DNA of 64,000 bases, from NCBI GenBank assembly GCA_002633005.1, contig NMRA01000290.1, forward strand, positions 485,974 to 549,973, written 5' to 3'. Below the pieces are notes generated by a model. It saw only the letters and a program-made list of their open reading frames with translations. It ran no database searches and was not told the DNA's origin. Every line of letters starts with the position of its first letter. Within the stretch, counting starts at the first letter, position 1. Of the stretch, positions 36,701 through 45,100 are shown piece after piece. The DNA is from Phoronis australis (taxonomy: Eukaryota; Phoronida; Phoronidae). The translations under genes were made by a program, and so were the position numbers.

Positions 36701-39393
36701 ATCCTAATATGCACCCTGTTGAGGATTCTTTAAAGAAGTGGGTTTACACAGATTGCTCCGCTTGTTTTTGTGTCGTTTGTCATCTTTTATCAATGATGAT
36801 CACAGATCGCGTGACACGTATACATGCACGCAATATTTTCATGAATGAATTTTTTCAGCCCGCATGACACGGTAGTTCAAGTTGTATTTTATAACAGCTT
36901 CAGGCTTGGTATCCATAACTGCCATTTTCAGTATTTTCATCAGAGTTTGAGCTGAAACCTATTTCTGACGTTTTTCTTGACATCATTGCGTAATATCTGT
37001 GCAGGACACCCAGACGCTGTGGATGATGCACGTTCAGATGCTTCTTAAAAATGCTCCTTGTGCGCCGTTCTTACCAATTTTATGTAAGAAAATATTCAAA
37101 AATTTATCATAAAATTGACAAAAATACAGTGTTTACAGCAGTTGCAGTTTTGCTTTTGGGCTCGATGTATTTCGATTGTTCTGAGAACGAATTTCAAAAC
37201 TGACTCATATTTGACCAATCATGCAGAACCTCATCTGGTGTAGCACAATAGATGACCAAAAGGTGTCATGCATTGGTAATGTTTATTGCTTTCCTAATCC
37301 CAAATATATTGTGGCAAGTTCGAGACTTTTTGTGATTTAAACGCTCTATTCAGGTGCAAAACTACACGGCATATTAAAAAAAATTGCTGACAATATTTTT
37401 ATTTCACTTTAATGCTTAGTTTTAAAAAACGCATATCATAGTGTTGACATGTGAAAATTTTACGCACGGAGCTGAACACGATTGAAGCGATGCTATAAAT
37501 ACAATCATATTTCAGACGATTGTAGTGTATTATGAGCAAAGTAGGGAATATTGGCGAGAATGAAGGTGTCTGTATTCAACATGCGTTGAATACGGAGAAT
37601 CCATATTTAATGCTCACTAAATATGGAAAAGTAGTTCTTCCATTTCATACCACACAAAATGACCCGTACTTCATGGCCAGACTATCATGCGTACAGGATA
37701 GCTGTAAATAACTTTTAATAATTTATTTCAATAAAATGATAGAAATTAACAACACAAACGAGAGGAAAAAACCTCAGGTGTGATTAATTCAAAAAAATAA
37801 TCTCCAAAGTATGCAAATAACGGTACATTTTTCACAACTAACAAAAGGTTAACGCATACTATATTTGAAAGGCATGTTGTTCCAAAATGGGAAATAATAT
37901 GCTTATGTTTGAACTGTGTACAGATCACCACCAGTACGGGGTATGGGTTTTTCATCCCAAGATGATGCCCATTTACGTAGTTGTCTCAGTGGCAGATCTA
38001 GGATATCATAAGGGGGGCCAAACATTTTGTCTCGTAAACCCCATTGTAGAGGCGCAAAGTACCAAATGGGGGAGGTCGGGAGGGAGGAGAAAATTTTGTT
38101 TCGACTCTAAAAAAGCATTTTCCTTGATTTCTGAAATGTTACCAACGAAAAAACACTGAGAATTATGTAAAAAAATGGAAACTGTAAATTGCAGGGACTT
38201 AAACTCGCGTCCTGTTGGTCAGAGCGTGTGAGCTCTTCCACTGTTTCTAATCAAAATACTAAGAGATATACCGTACTTGTTTATGATCCACAGCGTTTGC
38301 ACGCCAACCTACTTCATTCCGTAATGTTTATTCCATGCTTTATATTTTGTGTAACCAGTTCGTAGCAAAAGTTGTATTTAAAACATTCTTAAGTTGCCCA
38401 AAATACCAAATCTGTTATTTGTGTTGGCATTAACCACAATGGGTGGCGCAGCACTGAAAAAAGTGGGGGCTAAAGCCCCCTTAGCCCCCTTGTGGTGCCC
38501 CGCCTATAGATCATGTGCGGCGTAGCACTGAAAAAAGTGGGGGCTATAGCCCCCCCCAGCCCCCTATGGTGCGACACCCTATGACCACGCGATGGCTTTG
38601 CAAATTGTCTTAATTTTAATATTTGACAAAGAGAGAATTACGAGTTTCTGTTTGATTCACTAAGACTTGGAAGAAATTAAGTAATTTTCTTCATTGCATG
38701 CTGAAGCAGACGACAGAAACGGAGTGGTAGTGCGCAGCACCTCTACTGGTCGCCTAGGATATCACGGACATATCGACTGGGATATCACGGACATATCGAC
38801 TGCGAGTGGCATCACTTAGCCACAGGTTAGTTACCATTACGATAGAGCCGGTTGTCTGAATCGCCCCCCCCCCAAATCCGCCTATATGCCTTGGTAATGT
38901 GTTGTCTTATTTCAACATAACCACAAAATAGCAACGTTCAAATCATGCTGTGCAAAAACATGCTTCAAATCTCTAAACAAATTTTTGATTTTGCTTTCCA
39001 AATTTACAAGTAACAATATTTTCCATCAAATCTGACATTTCTGGTCACAAATCAATTGGCAACCATTTTATCAGCAACAAGTTGTTGATAAAACAAAGCT
39101 GCAGCATCAGTCAGCAGTAAAGATAAGGCAATTTTTCACACAATTCACGTTTTATGACATTGAAATAGGATAATGGAATTTCACGTTTGTTCAAAAGGAT
39201 TTCTATTTTTGAAAATGGAAAACCACAGTCTCTACATCCTGAGGAATCTAACAGAGACCCTGACAGCGTGTAAGTGGTTGGAACCATAATTTACCTGAAG
39301 TTTCTGCAACCACGACAATTCAATCCTGTGCGTAAATGGGTTGATTGGTTCTTCATGAGACAGCTGTCTGGGAACTGGTCGTCTTGTGCCCAT
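13949..39393 (-). CDS. LPCAT: Lysophosphatidylcholine acyltransferase (LPCAT1/2-like), 12 exons
   Basis: Coding exons on the minus strand, listed 5' to 3': 39393-39295, 29535-29393, 26231-26011, 24757-24590, 20863-20805, 20185-20151, 19617-19480, 18510-18385, 16566-16422, 15768-15670, 15320-15182, 14049-13949. All junctions are GT/AG, phases agree, and the total is 1,473 nt (490 residues plus stop). The enzyme re-acylates lysophosphatidylcholine with acyl-CoA (Lands cycle) at the ER or lipid droplets. NPFTHRIELSWLQKLQ is the conserved N-terminus; a hydrophobic membrane segment spans about 44-66; motif I HTSFAD gives H123 and D128; FPEGT is at 194-198; PGLPVQP is at 215-221. An EF-hand-like loop (D377-D388) spans an exon junction, and a second EF-hand is degenerate. 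The C-terminus ends KKNS, a KKXX-type ER retrieval signal. An in-frame TAG lies just upstream of the ATG. LPCAT1 versus LPCAT2 orthology cannot be settled here. Confidence 0.92.
15505..15605. repeat. GA-rich low-complexity run with one N
   Basis: (GA)n followed by GGGA-rich sequence inside LPCAT intron 10, with a single unresolved base at 15,561. Open frames in it are artefacts of low complexity. Confidence 0.8.
17365..17406. repeat. Perfect 12-bp inverted repeat
   Basis: TCCCAACTTGTT and its exact reverse complement AACAAGTTGGGA flank about 17 nt in LPCAT intron 8. It can form a stem-loop. No transposon termini were recognised around it. Confidence 0.5.
20998..21020. repeat. 23-bp palindrome
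   Basis: GTCTGATACA, three bases (CGT), then TGTATCAGAC: a perfect 10-bp inverted repeat in LPCAT intron 4. Another inverted pair (TTGGCATGT / ACATGCCAA) lies about 150 bp further on at about 21,163-21,188. Function unknown. Confidence 0.5.
21898..22310. mobile_element. MITE with ~25-bp terminal inverted repeats and TA flanks
   Basis: The left end is CTGGGATTTTCCATAGATAAGCC and the right end, read on the other strand, is CCAGATTTTCCGTAGATAAGCC. Both ends abut TA, consistent with a TA target duplication (Tc1/mariner-like or a similar superfamily). The interior holds several forward and inverted copies of a GGGCGTTTATTTGG-type motif, so it can fold extensively. It has no coding capacity. It lies in LPCAT intron 4. 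Confidence 0.7.
23065..23318 (+). pseudogene. THAP-domain zinc-finger remnant, frameshifted
   Basis: On the + strand, inside LPCAT intron 4 and antisense to LPCAT, the sequence encodes SCMCRGCSNSNRTDNNQFLHF. After a one-base frame change near 23,130-23,140 it continues FPKDSKIAPKWHRLVR, then DTVCSVHFEESCFDPS, ending at TAA 23,316-23,318. This is the C2CH THAP order: C-x2-C, F-P-K-D, W, C-x2-H-F. THAP domains occur in transposase families (P-element related) and host transcription factors. The frameshift and lack of downstream domain suggest a transposon-derived fossil, although a sequencing error could cause the shift. Confidence 0.65.
24906..25352. repeat. Direct duplication, copy 1
   Basis: About 447 bp that reappears at 25,498-25,942 with roughly a dozen substitutions and a G-run length difference. 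It lies in LPCAT intron 3. The copies are separated by about 145 bp, and a lone N sits immediately before copy 2. Confidence 0.85.
25498..25942. repeat. Direct duplication, copy 2
   Basis: Second copy of 24,906-25,352 in the same orientation. It begins exactly after the N at 25,497, which makes an assembly join a serious alternative to a genuine tandem duplication. Confidence 0.85.
26425..29345 (+). repeat. Tandem array of ~150-bp monomers (A-B-C order) with CTCF-like cores
   Basis: Fills most of LPCAT intron 2. Monomer type A contains GCCACTAGGGG(G/A)CACACCGGTAGTC, type B GCCACTAGGAGGCGCCGCAGTAGTC, and type C GCCACTAGGTGGCGCAA. Blocks fall near 27,600 (A), 27,747 (B), 27,903 (C), 28,052 (A), 28,175 (B), 28,335 (C), 28,482 (A), 28,832 (C), 28,974 (A), 29,120 (B) and 29,287 (C). 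The order is thus a three-monomer unit of about 450 bp. After the A at 28,482 the array reaches a palindromic end (about 28,640-28,675) before restarting. A head module (ACAAGAGCAAC...GCACCGCAAACGGTATGC) occurs at about 26,430, 27,420 and 27,505. Confidence 0.8.
28640..28675. repeat. Terminal palindrome of the tandem-monomer element
   Basis: TGCGACCACATATAAATATGTGGGCGCA is an imperfect palindrome (about 28 bp). A near-identical palindrome sits at the end of the inverted array at 48,330-48,360, and a remnant lies at 13,440-13,465. It always follows monomer A and a GGACRGACAGAGATGACGGC-like phrase, so it marks a true element terminus. Confidence 0.75.
30805..31062 (+). pseudogene. LINE reverse-transcriptase fragment
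   Basis: An 85-codon open stretch inside LPCAT intron 1, on the opposite strand to LPCAT, contains KKQKGFIKGRPIGENLKNIY, followed by IPRLLELVNFVRAFKLISW. This matches the order QxGF-x-KGR and then the first catalytic block of L1/Tx1-like RTs, but the usual DFEKAFD block reads NFVRAFK and so lacks the catalytic Asp. It is a dead fragment. Confidence 0.65.
33721..33726 (-). promoter_or_regulatory. Candidate polyadenylation signal of the GPCR gene
   Basis: AATAAA on the minus strand (TTTATT on +), about 245 nt downstream of the GPCR stop codon. It is the first canonical hexamer I noticed beyond the stop. Use is inferred. Confidence 0.4.
33971..35596 (-). CDS. Class B (methuselah-like) seven-transmembrane receptor, single exon
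   Basis: An uninterrupted 541-residue frame with ATG at 35,596 and an in-frame TAG seven codons upstream. Seven hydrophobic segments lie at about 27-49, 56-77, 84-108, 128-152, 177-205, 236-256 and 262-284. The TM3 stretch NEYFWVATFLWLKMNAVDNW, with C85 at its start, is the class B2/methuselah pattern. A second conserved Cys (GAGKCFVS) precedes TM5. The extracellular N-terminus is short (about 25 residues, with an NST sequon at 12-14), so no ligand-binding ectodomain is encoded here unless an upstream exon is spliced in; a CAG just before the ATG leaves that open. The roughly 250-residue cytoplasmic tail is Ser/Thr-rich. The gene lies wholly within LPCAT intron 1 on the same strand. Ligand unknown. 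Confidence 0.85.
   Translation of the reverse strand: MAQVGQFTNPSNSTQVLVNAESQLIDQIFYSVSIAMLTTTAVIYIIVPCLRTPGGYCIVNMCFSQGAHELFAMFTLNIKDDDMLCLIGAAMNEYFWVATFLWLKMNAVDNWWNLTHYFQGMKSHKKQYITYTLYCWILPLFFIGPIFLFTFLIGDVGEQEILGFNLGIGAGKCFVSTVPALLSFFVVPCACFMFTNFLIYSNCCVTMIKSFREKDPRNKIEMSRAEKMNTLRNVACSIIMSLNLIVHFLYFANSSDTGLKAAAQTCLISESSVIFLAFVCKKDIIRELQFRTRILRGKFYKTNHGKKEDKSEKARKSKKAPEILGSVPKQANAKNSFKLDTEEPLSSSVDSQHKMSKAQEPTMSTFEYKHDLSSVLEAAHRGQHPLVKGGNNLSSRNRITSRPSIRETAPSPLMPSKLHVTDGQLSPHLQVRSYSPTCTSALSSNEITGYEFANPTFQLDNASSVVLKNLTISDELPLSPNDLGKATAQPDGAVMTGNESMQTEAAYSGWSQGNPDHIYIVSSQLDCDFPGIVNHGFLNPI
35640..37980. other. Non-coding LPCAT intron 1 sequence
   Basis: AT-rich, without recognisable exons or clear repeats. 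The GPCR promoter, if independent of LPCAT, should lie in the first part of it. Confidence 0.4.
38190..38245 (-). repeat. tRNA-like block inside element copy 1
   Basis: On the minus strand the sequence reads GTGGAAGAGCTCACACGCTC then GACGCGAGTTTAAGTCCC. This is a degenerate counterpart of the clearer tRNA-like block at 42,701-42,771. It lies at the same internal position of the related element. Confidence 0.45.
38440..38590. repeat. Two tandem copies of a G/C-hairpin repeat
   Basis: The phrase GCACTGAAAAAAGTGGGGGC, followed by an AGCCCCC arm and TGGTGC, occurs twice about 70 bp apart. A related copy in inverted orientation lies at about 41,350-41,430. Each can fold as GGGGGCT/AGCCCCC. Confidence 0.6.
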
Positions 39394-40050
39394 TTTCTAC
39401 GTTGTACACCCCTTGTCTCCTGCAAAAAATATTACACGAAATAGGTTAAAAAACAACCAGAAATTCAAGCCTTCTTAACTATAATTGTCTAAATCATAAT
39501 CAATTTTAAGTCTTCTTTAAAGGTTTCGGCAATGTTGCGAATCAAGAGCAACCGTTAGTTTTAGGGAACAGGGGTACATAAATGCTTTAAACATCAATAT
39601 CAAGATAACACACCTTGGCCCACGGTGAAGAGAATTATAAAACAGTAATAACACAGTAATAAACATGACTTAAATCGTTTCAAAGATTTTAGTAAATGAA
39701 CTGCCAGCTGGGCAATCTCGCAATCTTGTTTTCCGAAGAGCATGCATTAGTAAAAGCTCAAAACTCAATGTTTTCCCATAGCCTGTGGTGGTCAAAACAC
39801 TGATCTAATCACAACCATATTCAAAAAATAACTTCATGCAACCATTAAATAACTTAGAAACATCTATCTTCACACAACTGCAGCTTGCTTCAGCAGTACA
39901 TACATATTTCACCAGTTCTTCGTTTGCCACTTCACTCCCTTTTATTTCATGTTTAGCTGAACCAAGGTATTATGGATAATGTAGAGAACAGGGTAATACT
40001 ATAGGCAGGGTGTTGAAATGATTCCATGTCGCCTAAATTCCAACTACAGT

Positions 40051-40310
40051 CCCCCTAAACCCCAGAAGTGAGGCCATGGAGTCATTTGTACCCACTGAAG
40101 TGTGGGTACCCAAGTTATGGTGAAACTATGTTATATTGTACTATATCTACCATTTTCATGTTTTTGGACCTTGTATGCATTTTGTGGATCCCCTAAACCC
40201 CAGAAGTGAGGCCATGGAGTCATGTGTACTCACTGAAGTGTGGGTGCCCAAGTTATGGTGAAGCTATCATAATGTTATATTGTATTATAGCTATCATTTT
40301 CATGTTTCTG
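40051..40310. repeat. Tandem duplication, ~139-bp period
   Basis: CCCCTAAACCCCAGAAGTGA...ATTTTCATGTTT at 40,051-40,168 recurs at 40,190-40,310 with few changes. It lies in the interval between the LPCAT and C1QBP starts. Confidence 0.75.
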
Positions 40311-40859
40311 AAGCTATTGCATTGCTCAAGTGTTCATCCACTTATAAACAGGTATCTGCATATTTTGTATTCTCCGGAGCCCCCTCCATGACCTCTGTGT
40401 TATGTGAGATTTATGCATTCAATGTTTTCCTGATGATGAAAAGTGCTTTCCTGTATTTCTTTGAGGGTAGTTGATGGAAATAGGCTTCCCATTGAAGGTG
40501 ATGTGACTCTGTTGATAGTTAAGAGCTGAGTATGTCCTAGGATGAATTTTAATTTCCATCATGTTATATTTTAGTATTTACACAAGTGTGAAGAAAATTA
40601 AGATGGTATTATCTCCCTTTTTCTAAACACATGTAAGTTTTTTTGTTTGTTTCTTGTTCGGACGCTACAGATAGCAATTCTAATCGGATTAACATAAAAT
40701 TTAAAAACATGAGGCTCATGAATGGCTCGAAGCCTGTTGTTTTTCGTCATGATCGGATTCAAGATGGCGGATGTTGCGGCCATTTGTTTTGCAATCCAAA
40801 TTCAAATGCTCACAAAGGCCGCAATTTTTGACGTACAAGTCATATATCCCCTGGCATGT

Positions 40860-41130
40860 GCAGTGTAAAAATAGGCAGTAACCAATTTTGGGAATGGAAC
40901 GAGAGACTGCTCGAAGAAAAAGTTTGATAACAGGACTATTTCTTTGAGTTGGAAGGAAATAAATACATCGGCGACCTCCTAAGGTGTCACTTTATGCGCA
41001 AAAGTGGCTTTGATGTTTTAGTCAGTGTGAGGCATAATTCGATGACAAGCTTAAAGCGTATAAAGCTCCTATAGGAGCTACACTGTCTCTAGTTGGCTAG
41101 TCACTGTCTATAAGTTATATTTTGACGTTA
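40860..41130. repeat. Interspersed repeat with GCTCCTATAGGAGC core, copy 1
   Basis: Contains GAGACTGCTCGAAGAAAAAG, TTTGATGTTTTAGTCAGTGT and the 14-bp palindrome GCTCCTATAGGAGC. It matches 41,225-41,760 (interrupted by other sequence) and, inverted, about 43,330-43,560. Confidence 0.6.
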
Positions 41131-41224
41131 GTCTTCATAAAGCTAGCTGTTCTGATGTTTAGTGCAGGTGATAGACAGGGGATATGACGTCATACCACCT
41201 GCCGCGTGGAAAAAAGTTTTTTTT

Positions 41225-41760
41225 ATTTTCCGATTTTGGGAACTGAATGAGGGACTGCTCGAAGAAAAAGTTTGATAACGGGAGTATTTGTTCAAGTTGG
41301 AAGGAATTAAATACATCGACGGTCTCCTAAGGTGTTCCTCTATGCGTTCAAGCATCGGCGGCGCACCATAGGGGGCTGGGGGGGTTATGGGCCCCCACTT
41401 CAGTGCTTCGCCCCCCATGGGCTACAGGCGGTGCACTACAGGGGGGCTGNACGAAAAAGTGTGAGTGGAGTGGCGCGCGTGATCCATGAGAGTGGGCAAT
41501 TGTATATTGCGACACTTCATTTTATTTTTTAAGTATTCCTGACAGAATTTGAAATGGGACCAAGTTATCCGACTATTACCCTTTTTTCAGTGCTGCGCTG
41601 CCCATGAAAAGGTATTTATAACAACATGACTTTGATGTTTTAGTTAGTGTGAGGCATAATTCGCGGAAAAGCTTCCGGCGTATGAAGCTCCCATAGGAGC
41701 TCCACCATCTCTTCTGGGCCAGCTAGAGACGGTGATCACTGTCTAAGACAAAGCCTATAA
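41225..41760. repeat. Same interspersed repeat, copy 2, split by an insertion
   Basis: The left half is at 41,225-41,345 and the right half from about 41,620 (TTTGATGTTTTAGTTAGTGT). Between them is G/C-rich hairpin sequence related to 38,440-38,590, with an N at 41,450. Confidence 0.55.
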
Positions 41761-42047
41761 CATAATTAAATTGATAAGCCTGAGGTGGGACCTGAGTCTG
41801 AGGAAGACTGGTTATCATCAATCATTCATGACAAATCACAATGAATTGATTTCCAATCCTCTATGTCACAATCCCGAAGATGTTAAATCAAATGAAAGCC
41901 AGACACTCACAAAGTACTCAAATCAACGAGAAGAATCCGCAAATGCTGTCAACTTATGCAATTTAGCACAATATACCTTACCTCAGCGTCTCCCCCCGAA
42001 AACAAACGAAAAGTAGATCTTGTGCAAGTGGAGGTACTATTGTTAAC

Positions 42048-42068
42048 TGATGGGCGCCCTCTAGCGTC
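42048..42068 (-). promoter_or_regulatory. CTCF-like half motif near the C1QBP start
   Basis: GGGCGCCCTCTAGCG (reverse: CGCTAGAGGGCGCCC) about 60-75 bp upstream of the C1QBP ATG. It fits the 3' part of the CTCF core (YAGRKGGCRS) but not the leading CCA. Motif match only. Confidence 0.3.
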
Positions 42069-42122
42069 TGATGTTCACACGTGTGGAGAATAAGTTCGCA
42101 GGACAACAGTTGCAGTACGAAG

Positions 42123-45100
42123 ATGGCCCATTTCATTCCGAAAACATTAGGTTTTGCTGGATTGCGTGTCCTGTCATCGACAAACCGACACATCTTGAAG
42201 ACAACGCGTCTGTACAGCTCTTTTGTTTTTCAAAAGCAAGCTTACTTTCCTGCCTTGAGCTTGAAGATGACGAAATTGCACACACCTCAGCACACTCACG
42301 GATCATGCCGGTGCTGTGGTTATCATACAGAAGGTGTTAATCTCGTACTTTGTTTCTGTTCCTGTTATTTTTACTCGGCAGAATAATATTCTGCGATGTA
42401 TATTGTTCGCTCAAATGCGCTACAGCTGGTGTCGGGGTAAATAAGTTTCCCTGGCCCTGGGCCTGGTACTACAGTGGAGGATCTAGGATATCACAAGGGG
42501 GGCCCAACATTTTGTCCGGCTGTAAACATTTGCGCAACTCACGATTGTAGATGCGCATAGCACCGAATAGGGGGTGGTTGGGAGGTTTTTTTTTTCCTCT
42601 AAAAATCAAGCATTTTCCTTGATTCCTGAAGTATTATCCAAGAAAAAAAGGCAAGAAAAAACAAACAAAAAAACGGAGAAAGTGTCAAACAGGAAAAACT
42701 GAGAGAACCATAGACTCGAACTCACGACCTTGCGGATAGCACGCACGTGCTTTACCACTACACCACCAAGCTTTATATATATTACTGTTATACTAAAAGA
42801 GACCTACTTCTTTATGGGCCACAGCGTTTGCGCGCGAAACCTACTTCTTTTTGTTATGCTTATTACACGTTTTATATTTTATGCAATCGGTTCTTAACAA
42901 ATTTTTTGTATTTAAAATAGTCCTCAAATGCCCAAAAGACCAAATTCGTTGTTCGTGTTGGCGATAATGACAGGATTGCTTTGGAAATTGTCTTAAGGTT
43001 TAACAAAGAGAGAATTATGAGTTTCTGAGTGATTCACTAAGGCTTCGATTAAAATTCACATCTTACCAGCAGCTTCTGTTTTTTTCATCGTCTCTCAGGT
43101 TCCATTTTCTTTAAAAAATGAAGTAAATTTTCTTAATTGCACAGTGGAGCAGATGACAGAAACGGAGTCGTAGTGCGCAGCACCACTGCCGGTCGCCTGG
43201 GGTATTGGGGGACAGCCCCCTGGGCCCCCCCTAATAAAGTCCACCTATGTACTAGTAAATTTAAATTTGAATTTCCCTGCACTGGCAGACACTGGGCCAG
43301 AGCTTGGCCTAGCCGTGACCACCGTCGGTAGCTGGACCCAGTAGATATGGTGAAGCTCCTATAGGAGTTTCATACGCCGAAACCATTTTGGCGAATTACG
43401 CCTCACACCAATTAAAACATCAGTTAGTCACATTATAAGTTATGTAACCTTTTCCGCATGGAGGGACACCTTAGCTGGAGGCCATCGATGTCTTTAATTC
43501 CTTTCGACTCAAAATACTCATGTAATCATACTTTTTCTATGAGCAGTATGGTAGTCCTTCATTCTCTCAACAAAGACTGAATGCCATCGAGTACAGTCAA
43601 TATGTTTAGGTCAAACAGAAATGTAGAGAGGTTCGAGGTCACTAGTTTGCTAGTCACGCCAATAAGTGGCAGTACAGATATATAGAGTCCAGAATTTGAA
43701 AAGTATGATCAATAAGTCGAGCATATCACAAATTCCAGAATCGGGGAAAATTCAGTTTCAGTTTGGATTTTGTTGTCTGTTACTTAAGTGATTTAAGAGT
43801 TTTTATGTCTGCCTTGTGATTAAATGCAAAATATTTAGTTGCATATTGAAATACAGCCAAAGTTGCTCGAGTTATGCCGATGATGGAAGCAGCAAATGTA
43901 TACAGCGCTCACGAGCATTTCTTAGTTACTATGTTCAACAAATCTGTTTGTGTAAAAGTAATCGCCCACTAGCAATTTTTATTGTACAATTCCAATATAC
44001 TTGATGTTAAACTCGACTCCACTTAACTTGGAGCTCAAAATTTTCGAGGTGGCACTAGGGAACACAAACTCTTTCTGACACTCTTACTTATTCTAGTTTT
44101 AATAATTGTAATTGTAATTGTTGTAATGCATTTTAGGTGACAAACAGATGGTTACATTTTTAAGCGAAGAAATTTCCATGGAAAAGCAGTCAATGAAAAA
44201 TGCCAAACTACCCTCTCTTGAAGGATTCGAAGTAGAGCGCAAGGAGGCCGAAGTTATTCTTACAAAAAGATTAGAAGGAGAAACGTACGTGCTTATAAGT
44301 ATCTTAAAAGGGGTAACAAACATGTACCCCCTGTCCAAGACCAACTTTTGATTTTGGACACTTAAGTTCATAAAATTGGTCAAGGAGAAGTGCTTCAGAC
44401 CAGACCCATTAATTTGGGTTAGTTTTTGTTACCATGCATCACAGCCATTGGGAATTCCTCGCAATTCATTGTGGCCATGAAAATCAGCAGTAGTGTATCT
44501 ATTGAGAAGACCATAGGCGACACTGATTTCAGATGCCTCTGACTACTGTGGTGCTGTGTAATGGCAATTTTGATGTTTTCATGCACGGCTTTCCATAAAC
44601 TGTTTCTGAATATGTGAAATTTGGATAATGCACTCGTACATGTATGAATGTGACGACTGGTGAAGATGACTTTCGGAAGGAGCTGACTAATATTATGATT
44701 CCTAGTGTCGATATTTTGTTTTTATGTTTGTCTCTGTTTCTTAAAAGTTCTTTGATGGATTTTCAGGAAATTTGTCAAACAGGTTTCTATTAAGGATGGA
44801 TTTGCCATATTCTGCACCACCTAATGACCATTTTTATTATTTTTGATTTTTTTTGGCGTCTGCCTCAAAACTGCTCTGACAGGATCGTTATGAAAATTTG
44901 CAGATGTGTTTCTTCTGACAAGAGTACGAATGACTGATTTTTGACCAGGTCCGATTTTGCTGTGGCGCCCCCTTTTGGCACCTAGAAGCTTAGCTGTATA
45001 GTTTTGGGTACAATGCTTTAGGTTGCTTTTGTTGTTGTTGGAGCTTTAAATCTGCAATGAACCTGACTGTGCCATAAAGCTGGTGTTAGGTTTCAATTTA

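Larger units (their letters stand above)
37987..38887. mobile_element. ~900-bp inverted-repeat element, copy 1
   Basis: Starts CAGTGGCAGATCTAGGATAT and ends CCCAAATCCGCCTATA, giving imperfect terminal inverted repeats of the GGCGGAT(C/T) type. The interior aligns with 42,472-43,248: a shared GCATTTTCCTTGATTYCTGA segment, a tRNA-like block, CCACAGCGTTTGC, and AGAGAGAATTAYGAGTTTCTG. It also holds a tandem hairpin repeat (38,440-38,590). No transposase is encoded, so it is a non-autonomous element. Confidence 0.65.

Noticed and set aside
42701-42771. Possible functional tRNA gene on the minus strand
   Set aside because: A- and B-box-like motifs are present, but no matched acceptor stem or clean anticodon arm could be drawn, and a degenerate counterpart occurs in a related repeat element.
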